Assembly: GCF_000722685.1 (NCBI RefSeq)
Contig: NZ_JPFV01000009.1
Location: 1-34,012 of the forward strand
DNA length: 34,012 nt
From: Streptococcus mitis
Lineage (GTDB): Bacteria > Bacillota > Bacilli > Lactobacillales > Streptococcaceae
Reading direction: 5' to 3'
Part shown: in pieces, positions 16,428 through 25,500 of the stretch
Layout of the letters: each line of letters begins with the position of its first letter
Numbering within the stretch: position 1 is the stretch's first letter
The notes under the pieces: model-generated
What the model saw: only the letters and a program-made list of their open reading frames with translations
What the model was told of the DNA's origin: nothing
Databases searched by the model: none
Made by a program: the position numbers and the translations under genes

Positions 16428-16435
16428 TTGAAATG

Positions 16436-16468
16436 AAAGGCTAGAGAAATCTAGTCCTTTTTCTTTTA
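16436..16468 (+). terminator. rpsU terminator
   Basis: AAAGGCTAGA (16436-16445), a GAAA tetraloop and TCTAG-T-CCTTT (16450-16460) form a 10-bp stem with one bulged T, followed by a T-rich tail. Confidence 0.8.
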
Positions 16469-16572
16469 ATACTCTTCGAAAATCTCTTCAAACCACGTCA
16501 ACGTCGCCTTGCCGTACTCAAGTACAGCCTACGGCTAGTTTCCTAGTTTGCTCTTTGATTTTCATTGAGTAT
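16469..16572. repeat. BOX element (boxA-boxC, no boxB)
   Basis: It starts ATACTCTTCGAAAATCTCTT and ends GATTTTCATTGAGTAT, with complementary ends, and contains the CAAACCACGTCA and CGTCGCCTTGCCGTA stretches of boxA. At 104 bp it fits one boxA joined to one boxC. BOX elements are mobile, structure-forming repeats of S. pneumoniae and close relatives, and can change expression of nearby genes. Here it lies between rpsU and hprK. Confidence 0.88.
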
Positions 16573-16621
16573 AAATAAATACTCCAAAGCCTGCAAAAAT
16601 CTGAAATATCCTCCTACAATT

Positions 16622-16630
16622 TGATATAAT
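16622..16630 (+). promoter_or_regulatory. hprK operon promoter (extended -10)
   Basis: TGATATAAT (16622-16630) is an extended -10 box with a perfect TATAAT hexamer; the -35 position (TGAAAT, 16602-16607) is partial. The start would be near 16637, 25 bases before the hprK ATG and 65 bases past the BOX element. Confidence 0.65.
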
Positions 16631-16661
16631 AGTAAAAAGAACTCGATTGAAGGAGGAAATG

Positions 16662-17597
16662 ATGTCGGTTTTAGTAAAAGAAGTGATTGAAAAGCTTAGA
16701 CTAGACATTGTCTATGGCGAACCAGAATTACTTGAAAAGGAAATCAATACAGCTGATATTACGCGACCTGGTCTTGAAATGACAGGCTATTTTGATTACT
16801 ATACTCCAGAACGGATCCAGCTCTTGGGGATGAAGGAGTGGTCATATCTGATTGGCATGCCTTCTAACAGCCGTTATGAAGTTTTGAAAAAAATGTTTCT
16901 ACCTGAGACACCCGCGGTCATTGTTGCTCGTGGTTTGGTGGTCCCAGAGGAGATGTTAAAGGCTGCTAGAGAATGTAAGATTGCTATTTTAACCAGCCGT
17001 ACAGCTACCAGTCGTTTGTCTGGAGAATTATCTAGTTATCTGGATTCTCGTTTGGCGGAACGTACCAGTGTTCACGGTGTCTTGATGGATATCTATGGGA
17101 TGGGTGTCTTGATTCAAGGAGATAGTGGTATCGGTAAGAGTGAAACAGGTCTGGAGCTTGTTAAACGTGGGCACCGCTTGGTAGCAGATGATCGGGTAGA
17201 TATTTATTCTAAGGATGAATTAACTCTTTGGGGAGAGCCTGCTGAAATCTTGAAACACTTGATTGAAATTCGTGGGGTTGGGATTATCGATGTCATGAGC
17301 CTCTACGGTGCGAGTGCGGTAAAAGATTCTTCACAAGTTCAGTTGGCTGTCTACTTGGAAAATTACGATACGCATAAGACCTTTGATCGACTTGGAAACA
17401 ATGCAGAGGAATTAGAAATTTCTGGCGTAGCCATTCCTCGTATCCGTATTCCAGTTAAAACAGGTCGTAATATCTCTGTCGTGATTGAGGCTGCTGCCAT
17501 GAATTATCGTGCTAAGGAAATGGGCTTTGATGCGACGCGTTTGTTCGAAGAACGCTTGACCAATCTTATTGCTCAAAACGAGGTGCCTAATGCTTGA
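16662..17597 (+). CDS. hprK: HPr kinase/phosphorylase
   Basis: HprK phosphorylates Ser46 of HPr when glycolytic intermediates are high and removes the phosphate when they fall. HPr(Ser-P) is the co-regulator that lets CcpA bind cre sites, so this gene controls sites like those before bgaA and nagB. The 311-residue protein is full length, with the P-loop GDSGIGKS at residues 153-160, the [12 protein letters not shown] stretch and the [11 protein letters not shown] signature. Of two adjacent ATGs, 16662 has the better spacing (5 bases) to AAGGAGG at 16650-16656. It overlaps lgt by 8 bases. Confidence 0.97.
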   Translation: MSVLVKEVIEKLRLDIVYGEPELLEKEINTADITRPGLEMTGYFDYYTPERIQLLGMKEWSYLIGMPSNSRYEVLKKMFLPETPAVIVARGLVVPEEMLKAARECKIAILTSRTATSRLSGELSSYLDSRLAERTSVHGVLMDIYGMGVLIQGDSGIGKSETGLELVKRGHRLVADDRVDIYSKDELTLWGEPAEILKHLIEIRGVGIIDVMSLYGASAVKDSSQVQLAVYLENYDTHKTFDRLGNNAEELEISGVAIPRIRIPVKTGRNISVVIEAAAMNYRAKEMGFDATRLFEERLTNLIAQNEVPNA

Positions 17598-18378
17598 TCC
17601 AATTGCTATTCATCTAGGACCTCTAGCCATTCGTTGGTATGCCTTATGTATTGTGACAGGTTTGATTCTTGCGGTTTATTTGACCATGAAAGAAGCGCCT
17701 AGAAAGAAGATCATACCAGACGATATTTTAGATTTTATATTGGTAGCCTTTCCTTTGGCTATTTTAGGAGCTCGTCTCTACTATGTCATTTTCCGTTTTG
17801 ATTATTATAGTCAGAATCTGGGAGAGATTTTTGCCATTTGGAATGGTGGTTTGGCCATTTACGGTGGCTTGATAACTGGTGCCCTTGTACTCTATATCTT
17901 TGCTGATCGTAAACTCATCAATACTTGGGATTTTCTAGACATTGCGGCACCAAGTGTCATGATTGCCCAAAGTCTGGGACGCTGGGGCAATTTCTTTAAC
18001 CAAGAAGCCTATGGTGCAGCAGTGGATAATCTGGATTATCTACCTGCCTTTATCCGTGACCAGATGTATATAGAGGGGAGCTATCGTCAACCGACCTTCC
18101 TTTATGAGTCTCTTTGGAATCTGCTTGGCTTTGCCTTGATTTTGATATTCAGACGAAAATGGAAGAGCCTCAGAAGAGGTCATATCACTGCTTTCTACTT
18201 GATTTGGTATGGTTTCGGTCGTATGGTTATCGAAGGCATGCGGACAGATAGTCTCATGTTCTTTGGTCTTCGAGTGTCTCAATGGCTATCAGTTGTCCTT
18301 ATCGGACTGGGTATTTTTATCATTCTATATCAAAATCGAAAGAAGGCCCCTTATTATGTTACAGAGGAGGAAAACTAA
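17590..18378 (+). CDS. lgt: Prolipoprotein diacylglyceryl transferase
   Basis: Lgt moves diacylglycerol from phosphatidylglycerol to the lipobox cysteine of prelipoproteins, the first step in making membrane-anchored lipoproteins. The 262-residue protein has about seven membrane segments and the family signature [13 protein letters not shown] from residue 130, with the conserved YGGL region before it and RQPTFLYES after it. ATG 17590 overlaps the hprK end, and the stop codon directly abuts the next start. The hprK-lgt pairing is standard in Bacilli. Confidence 0.96.
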   Translation: MLDPIAIHLGPLAIRWYALCIVTGLILAVYLTMKEAPRKKIIPDDILDFILVAFPLAILGARLYYVIFRFDYYSQNLGEIFAIWNGGLAIYGGLITGALVLYIFADRKLINTWDFLDIAAPSVMIAQSLGRWGNFFNQEAYGAAVDNLDYLPAFIRDQMYIEGSYRQPTFLYESLWNLLGFALILIFRRKWKSLRRGHITAFYLIWYGFGRMVIEGMRTDSLMFFGLRVSQWLSVVLIGLGIFIILYQNRKKAPYYVTEEEN

Positions 18379-18762
18379 ATGTTAGAAGTTGCATATATTC
18401 TTGTAGCCCTTGCTTTGATTGTATTTTTAGTGTATCTAATTATTACTGTACAAAAGCTTGGACGTGTGATCGATGAAACAGAGAAAACGATTAAAACCTT
18501 GACTTCAGATGTGGATGTGACCTTGCATCACACCAATGAATTGCTGGCTAAGGTCAATGTCTTGGCAGATGATATCAATGTCAAGATGGCAACAATTGAT
18601 CCACTCTTTAGTGCTGTTGCAGATTTATCTCTATCTGTTTCAGACCTCAATGACCATGCGCGTGTCTTGAGCAAGAAAGCTTCATCAGCTGGTTCAAAAA
18701 CCATTAAGACTGGTGCAAGTTTATCAGCTCTTCGTCTTGCAAGTAAATTTTTCAAAAAATAA
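18379..18762 (+). CDS. DUF948 membrane-anchored protein
   Basis: 127 residues: an N-terminal membrane helix (about residues 3-23, VAYILVALALIVFLVYLIIT) and a helical tail with heptad-like spacing that would lie on the inner side or in the wall space, ending in a basic SKFFKK. This matches the DUF948 family, whose members are often next to YtxH-type genes and are described as general stress proteins without known activity. The ribosome binding site GAGGAGG sits in the end of lgt, so it is translationally linked to the operon. Confidence 0.8.
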   Translation: MLEVAYILVALALIVFLVYLIITVQKLGRVIDETEKTIKTLTSDVDVTLHHTNELLAKVNVLADDINVKMATIDPLFSAVADLSLSVSDLNDHARVLSKKASSAGSKTIKTGASLSALRLASKFFKK

Positions 18763-18777
18763 AAAAGGAGAATCCTT

Positions 18778-19173
18778 ATGGGTAAACTATCCTCAATCCT
18801 TTTAGGAACCGTTTCAGGTGCAGCTCTTGCCTTGTTTTTAACAAGCGACAAGGGCAAACAAGTTTGCAGTCAGGCTCAAGATTTTCTAGATGATTTGAGA
18901 GAAGATCCTGAGTATGCCAAGGAGCAGGTCTGTGAAAAACTGACAGAAGTCAAGGAACAGGCTACAGATTTTGTTCTTAAAACCAAAGAACAGGTTGAGT
19001 CAGGTGAAATCACTGTGGACAGTGTACTTGCTCAAGCCAAATCATGTGCCCGTCAAGCAACAGAAGTCTCAAAAGAACAATTCAACAATCTCAAGGAACA
19101 ATGGCAAGAAAAGGCCGAAACTCTTGATGAATCAGAAGAGATTGTGATTGATATCGAAGAAGAAAAAATCTAG
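18778..19173 (+). CDS. YtxH-domain protein
   Basis: 131 residues: a short N-terminal hydrophobic segment rich in Gly and Ala (LGTVSGAALALFL) followed by TSDKGKQ, the hallmark of YtxH proteins, then a long charged helix region. AAAGGAG lies 6 bases before ATG 18778, and it is 15 bases behind the DUF948 gene. Family members are induced by general stress in Bacillus; the molecular role is unknown. It is the last gene of the hprK operon. Confidence 0.8.
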   Translation: MGKLSSILLGTVSGAALALFLTSDKGKQVCSQAQDFLDDLREDPEYAKEQVCEKLTEVKEQATDFVLKTKEQVESGEITVDSVLAQAKSCARQATEVSKEQFNNLKEQWQEKAETLDESEEIVIDIEEEKI

Positions 19174-19234
19174 ATTTGACAGAGTTGGATAAAAAATTCA
19201 ATAGTAGTCGCAAATTTAGTAAATTGTATAAGAT

Positions 19235-19290
19235 AAAACGCATAGTATTGAGGACTGTAAATGCCTGATATTATGCGTTTTTTGTTTTTA
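19235..19290 (+). terminator. hprK-operon terminator
   Basis: AAAACGCATAGTATTGAGG (19235-19253) pairs with CCTGATATTATGCGTTTT (19264-19281) over about 18 bp, with three G-T pairs and one bulge, followed by a T tail. The same arms, separated, occur at 12643-12656 and 14183-14200. Confidence 0.85.
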
Positions 19291-19342
19291 AAGACTATTT
19301 GACAAATCTTTGTTTAAAATACATGAGTGTTATGATTTTTTA

Positions 19343-19351
19343 TGGTATAAT
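19343..19351 (+). promoter_or_regulatory. Possible promoter of the lipase-like surface protein gene
   Basis: TGGTATAAT is an extended -10 box without a good -35 at the right distance (a TTGACA at 19299-19304 is too far away). A start near 19358 would give a leader of about 215 bases. A second TATAAT at 19455-19460 is an alternative start signal, also with a poor -35. Confidence 0.5.
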
Positions 19352-19363
19352 GGCAGTGTTAGA

Positions 19364-19394
19364 AGTAAAATATTTACATTTTTTATATTTTACT
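19364..19394 (+). promoter_or_regulatory. AT-only leader hairpin
   Basis: AGTAAAATAT (19364-19373) and ATATTTTACT (19385-19394) form a perfect 10-bp inverted repeat a few bases past the first predicted transcription start. Role unknown. Confidence 0.45.
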
Positions 19395-19464
19395 GATATT
19401 TTAGTAATATTAAGCGATCTATTTTTTCTATGATTGGAAATTAATGTGGTAGTTTATAATCAAG

Positions 19465-19538
19465 TAGAGGAAAAGCTCTAACATTTTAGTCAAGAAACGA
19501 TCTAGTATTCTGTCAAGCGAAAATATTAGAGCCCTCTA
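19465..19538 (+). promoter_or_regulatory. Long hairpin in the leader of the lipase-like protein gene
   Basis: Three complementary blocks line up: TAGAGG/CCTCTA, GCTCTAA/TTAGAGC and ATTTT/AAAAT. They give an 18-bp stem with a 4-base bulge and one mismatch around a loop of about 32 bases. TTTTG follows, so it might act as an attenuator, an mRNA stabiliser or a binding site. The start codon is 34 bases further on. Confidence 0.55.
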
Positions 19539-19572
19539 TTTTGTAAAAATAGTTAGAAAGAAAGTTAGTAAA

Positions 19573-22500
19573 ATGAAAGACATTTTTAATAAACGTCAAC
19601 GCTTTTCGATTCGAAAGTTTTCTGTTGGAGTGGCTTCTGTATTAATAGGAATTGCCTTGTTTACACCATCTCAGGGAGTACTTGCTTCTACGGAAAATAA
19701 TTTAGCAACAGAGATAGGGGCTAATTCTGAGAGGGAGAATGCGACCCCTACTGTGGAGAAAAAAGAAGAGAATCAAAATTCACCAGAGAATCAAGGTGCT
19801 ATCTCCAGTCCAGCTCCAAAAGATACTCCAATAGGATCTACAAGGACTACAGAACTCGAGACATCTGGGAATAAAGAAAATAATAGCTTGACCACAGGGG
19901 CTTTCGTGGCAGGTGAAGACAGATCAAGCACTTCAGCGGTGAGAGAAGCATCAAATCCTTCCGAGATTAAAAAATATGAATTGACTAAGGAAGATGCTAA
20001 AAAAATCAAAGCAGGAGTAATCGGTTCAGAAGGTAATAAGCTTGACAGTTTGTTACTAAACGGCCCTGAGTTAAGTCCAGAAGCTTATACAGATGATGAT
20101 TACTTGAAGGATAAAGATGAACTTTATATTTATGAAAAAGGCGGGAAAAAGTATGTAGGCTATAATAGTCATCCCTTATTAGAAGATACTGATGGTGATG
20201 GTATTATTGACAGTAAAGAAAAGCCAGATGAAAAATTAAAATGGAATGTCAGTGAGCGGGATATGATTATGTTCATGGAATTGTCCTACCGTGATGATAA
20301 TTACATTGATAGAGTGCTGGATCATAAGAAACCCTTAACAGAGTCAGAGTTATATAAAAAGAATGGTGACAGTAGACCACGTTATGAGTATATGATGATG
20401 AATAAGGAATTGGGGCCTTATTGGGAAAGGAAAAAAAGTTATCATACCTCCAGTGGACTAGATGCTGTCTTGTATGAAACTAAGAGTGATTTCTCATATT
20501 TACCAAATGGAACTGCACAAGTATTAGCCTTTCGTGGAACAAGTGATGCCAAAGATATAGGAACTGATATAACACTTGGATTAGGAAGCAATCCTCAACA
20601 AGGGATCGATGCAGAAAATATCATGCGTGAACTGGCTAAAGATAAGAGCATTACCAATCTATATTTGACAGGACACTCTTTAGGAGGATATTTAGTACAA
20701 CGGGCAATGGTTGAAGCCTATCAGTTGGCATATTCTGACAGCAGAGTCATGTCTTCTAAAGAACAGCGGGCTTATAGAAACTTTTATAATAATGTATTAA
20801 AAAAAGGAACAACCTTTAATGCCCCAAAAGTGAGGACAAGTTATTTCTCATCATCTGAATTTTGGCAAAAAGGATTAGACAGTAAAAACATAGCTAAGTC
20901 TGGAAAAATGACACATTATATAGTTAATAATGATTCTACTATAGGAAAAAGTGTCAGTAATGATAGTGATGTTGTCATAAATGTTGGGGATACAAAAGGA
21001 GGTCATAGTTCACGTTCTTATTTTGAAGCCGATATGATTAATAGACGATCAGAGTTCATGTCTGGGAAACGAATTTCCTTAGATGGGACAGGTTATCAAG
21101 ATAAAAAAATGACAACAGCTAAATCTGTAGAAAAAGTTGGAGAAACTGCTGTATACAGTAAACGCGGAGATGACATCATTAAGTTAACAACTGTGAGTAT
21201 CAAAGATCCTGATACAGGGCAGATTACTAAAAATACACTTGATGAAGTGTTCAAGAAAGATGGTGCCAAATCCACAGTTGTGGTTACGTCAATCGAGCCA
21301 AGTGTTCGTTATGAAAAAGACGCTACGAGAGCCAAAGGTGGGGCAAATGTAACAGAAGTTGGTACTCCAGGCACTAGAACAGTAACTACAACCTATACTG
21401 TGAATCCGACAGATGGTAGCCTTGTTTCGCATGAAGAACCGGCAGTAGTAGTTCCATCAAAACCTACAGTGGTCAAAGTCCCAGCTAAGGATGAGGTTAC
21501 ATACCTCAAAGAAGGCAATGATGTGGTTAAGAAGACCATAACTTACGCGGTCAATGCAAGTACAGGTGCTCTTACTCCAACAGTAAGGAAAGATGTTGCC
21601 AATCCAAAAGGTGCCAAATCTAAAATTGTGGTTACATCACTTAAGCCAAGTGTTCGTTATGAAAAAGACGCTACAAGACCCAAAGGTGAAGCTAATGTAA
21701 CAGTATCTGGTACTCCAGGTACAAGTACAGTAACTACAACTTATACTGTTAATCCGACAGATGGTAGCCTCGTTCCGCATGAGGGCAAACCTGTCATCAA
21801 ACAGCCAACTCCTACGGTGGTCAAAGTGCCAGCTAAGGATGAGGTTGAATACCTCAAAGAGGGTGATAATGTGGTTAAGAAGACAACCAGCTATCAAGTT
21901 AATACAAGCACAGGTACCCTTGCTCCAACAGAGAAGAAGGAAATCTTCAAGAAAGATGGTGCCAAATCAACAGTTGTGGTTACACCACTTAAGCCAATTG
22001 TTCGTTATGAAAAAGACGCCACAAGAGCCAAAGGTGAAGAAAAAATCACAGTAGCTGGTAGTTCAGGCACTAGAACAGTAACCACAACCTATACTGTGAA
22101 TCCGACAGATGGTAGCCTTATTCCACATGAAGGAAAACCAGTTATCAAATCGTCAACTCCTACAGTGGTCAAGGTCCCAGCCAAAGATGAGGTCGAATAC
22201 CTCAAAGAAGGCGATAATGTGATTAAGAATACAACCACTTACCAAGTCAATGCAGGCACAGGCTCCCTTACTCCAACAGAGAAAAAGGAAATCTTCAAAC
22301 AAAATGGTGCCAAGGCTAAGGTTGTTGTTACGCCATTACAACCAAGTGTTCGTTATGAGAGAGACGCTACGAGAGCTAAAGGCGGAAAAAATGTAACAAC
22401 AGCTGGTACTTCAGGCACTAGAACAGTCACTACAACTTATACTGTTAACCCTGCAGACGGTAGCCTCATTCCGCATGAGGGCAAACCCGTCATCAAACAG

Positions 22501-25500
22501 TCAACTTCTACGGTGGTCAAAGTTCCAGCCAAAGATGAGGTTGAGTACCTCAAAGACGGTGATGATGTTGTTAAGAAGACAACCACTTACGCGGTCAATG
22601 CAAGTACAGGCCACCTTACTCCAACAGAGAAGAAGGAAATCTTCAATAGAAACGGCGCTAAATCTAAAGTTTTCGTTACACCACTTGAGCCAAGTGTTCG
22701 TTATGAAAAAGATGCCACAAGAGTCAAAGGTGAAGCTAATGTAACAATGGCTGGTACTCCAGGCACTAGAACAGTCACTACCACTTATACTGTTAATCCG
22801 ATAGACGGAAGCCTTATTCCGCATGAAGAACCTGCAGTGGTAGTCCCAGCAAAACCGACAGTGGTCAAAGTCCCAGCCAAAGATGAGGTTGAGTACCTTA
22901 AAGAAGGCGATGACGTTGTTAAGAAGACAACCAGCTACCAAGTCAGTGCAAGTACAGGTGACCTGACTCCAACAGAGACAACAGAAATCTTCAAGCGAAA
23001 TGGCGCTAAATCTAAAGTTATCGTTACATCAATAGAGCCAAGTGTACGTTATGAAAAAGACTCTACAAGAGCCAAAGGTGAAGCTAATGTAACAGTAGCT
23101 GGCACTCCAGGTACCAGAACAGTAACCACAACTTACACAGTCAATTCGACAGATGGCAGCCTCATTCCGCATGAAGAACCTGCAGTGGTAGTTCCATCCA
23201 AAGATACAGTAGTCAAGGTTGCAACTCAAGATGAGGTTGAATACCTCAAAGAAGGCGATGATGTGGTTAAGAAGACAACAAGTTACGCGGTCAATTCAAG
23301 TACCGGTGCCTTTACTCCAACGGAGAAAAAGGAAATCTTCAAACAAAATGGCGCTAAATCAACAGTTGCCGTTACGCCACTTGAACCAAGTGTGCGTTAT
23401 GAAAAAGACGCCACAAGAGCCAAAGGTGAAGCTAATGTAACAGCAGCTGGTACTCCAGGCACTAGAACAGTCACTACCACTTATACTGTTAATCCGATAG
23501 ACGGAAGCCTTATTCCGCATGAAGAACTTGCAGTGGTAGTCCCAGCAAAATCTACAGTGGTCAAGGTGCCAGCTAAAGATGAGGTTGAATACCTCAAAGA
23601 AGGCGACGACGTTGTTAAGAAGACTACAACTTACGAAGTGAATGCCAGTACAGGTGCTCTTACTCCAACAGTAAGGAAAGACATTGTCAGTCCAAATGGT
23701 GCCACATCAACAGTTGTCGTTACACCACTTGAGCCAAGTGTCCGTTATGAGAAAGATGCCACAAGAGCTAAAGGTGAATCAAAAATCACAGTAGCTGGTA
23801 CTCCAGGTACCAGAACAGTCACTACCATCTACACAGTCAATCCTACAGATGGCAGTCTTATTCCGTATGAAGAACCAGCAGTGGTAGTCCCGTCAAAACC
23901 GACAGTGGTCAAAGTCCCAGCCAAAGATGAAGTTGAATACCTCAAAGAAGGCGACGACGTTATTAAGAAGACAACCAGCTACCAAGTAAATGCCAGTACA
24001 GGTAACCTTGCTCCAACAGAGAAAAAGGAAATCTTCAAGCAAGATGGCGCTAAATCTAAAGTTTTCGTTACACCACTTGAGCCAAGTGTTCGTTATGAAA
24101 AAGACGTAACAAGAGCTAAAGGTGAAGCTAATGTAACAATGGCTGGTACTCCAGGCGCTAAAACAGTCACTACAACTTATACTATTAATCCTACAGATGG
24201 TAGCCTCATGCCGCATGAAGGAAAACAAGTTATCAAATCGTCAACTCCTACAGTGGTCAAAGTGCCAGCTCAAGATGAGGTTGAATACCTTAAAGAAGGT
24301 GATGATGTTGTTAAGAAGACAACCAGCTACCAAGTAAATGAAAGTACAGGCCACCTTACTCCAACAGAGAAAAAGGAAGTGTTCAAGCAAGCTGGCGCCA
24401 AATCTAAAGTTGTCGTTACACCACTTGAGCCAAGTGTCCGTTATGAGAAAGATGCCACAAGAGCTAAAGATGAATCAAAAATCACAGTAGCTGGTACTCC
24501 AGGGACAAGTACAGTAACTACAACCTATACTGTTAATCCGACAGATGGTAGCCTCGTTCCGCATGAAGAACCAGCAGTGGTAGTCTCATCAAAACCGATA
24601 GTGGTCAAAGTGCCAGCCAAAGATGAGATTGAATACCTCAAAGACGGCGATGACGTTGTTAAGAAGACAACCAGCTACGAAGTTAATGCAAGTACAGGTG
24701 TTCTTACTCCAACTGTAAGGAAAGATATTACCAGTCCAAATGGCGCCAAATCTACAGTTGCCGTTACGCCACTTGAGCCAATTGTTCGTTATGAAAAAGA
24801 TGTCACAAGAGTCAAAGGTGAAGCTAATGTAACAACAGCTGGTACGCTCGGAACAAGCACAGTAACCACTACCTACATGGTTAACCCTGCAGATGGTAGC
24901 ATTATTCCGCATGAAGAACCAGCAGTAGTAATCCCATCAAAACCGACAGTGGTCAAAGTCCCAGCTCAAGATGAGGTTGAATACCTAAAAGAGGGTGATG
25001 ACGTTGTTAAGAAGACAACCAGCTACGAAGTTAATGCCAGTACAGGTGCTCTTACCCCAACAGTAAGGAAAGACATTGCCAGTCCAAATGGTGCCAAATC
25101 AACAGTTATTGTTAAGCAAATCGAGCCGATTGTTCGTTATGAAAAAGACGCTACAAGCCCCAAAGGAGAAGCTAATGTAATAACAGTTGGTGCTCAGGGT
25201 ACAAGAACAGTGACTACAACCTACACGGTTAATCCTACAGATGGTAGCCTCATTCCGCATGAAGAGCCAGCAGTAGTAGTCCCATCAAAACCGACAGTGG
25301 TCAAGGTTCCAGCTAAGGATGAGGTTGTATACCTCAAAGACGGCGATGATGTTGTTAAGGAGACTATAACTTACGAAGTGAATGAAACGACAGGCTCCCT
25401 TAGTCCAACTGTAAGGAAAGACATTACCAGTCCAAATGGCACGAAATCTACAGTAGTGGTTATACCACTTGAGCCAAGTATACGTTATGAAAAAGACGCC

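Noticed and set aside
19299..19304. TTGACA as -35 of the lipase-like protein gene
   Set aside because: No -10 box lies 16-18 bases downstream; the nearest good TATAAT is about 41 bases away.
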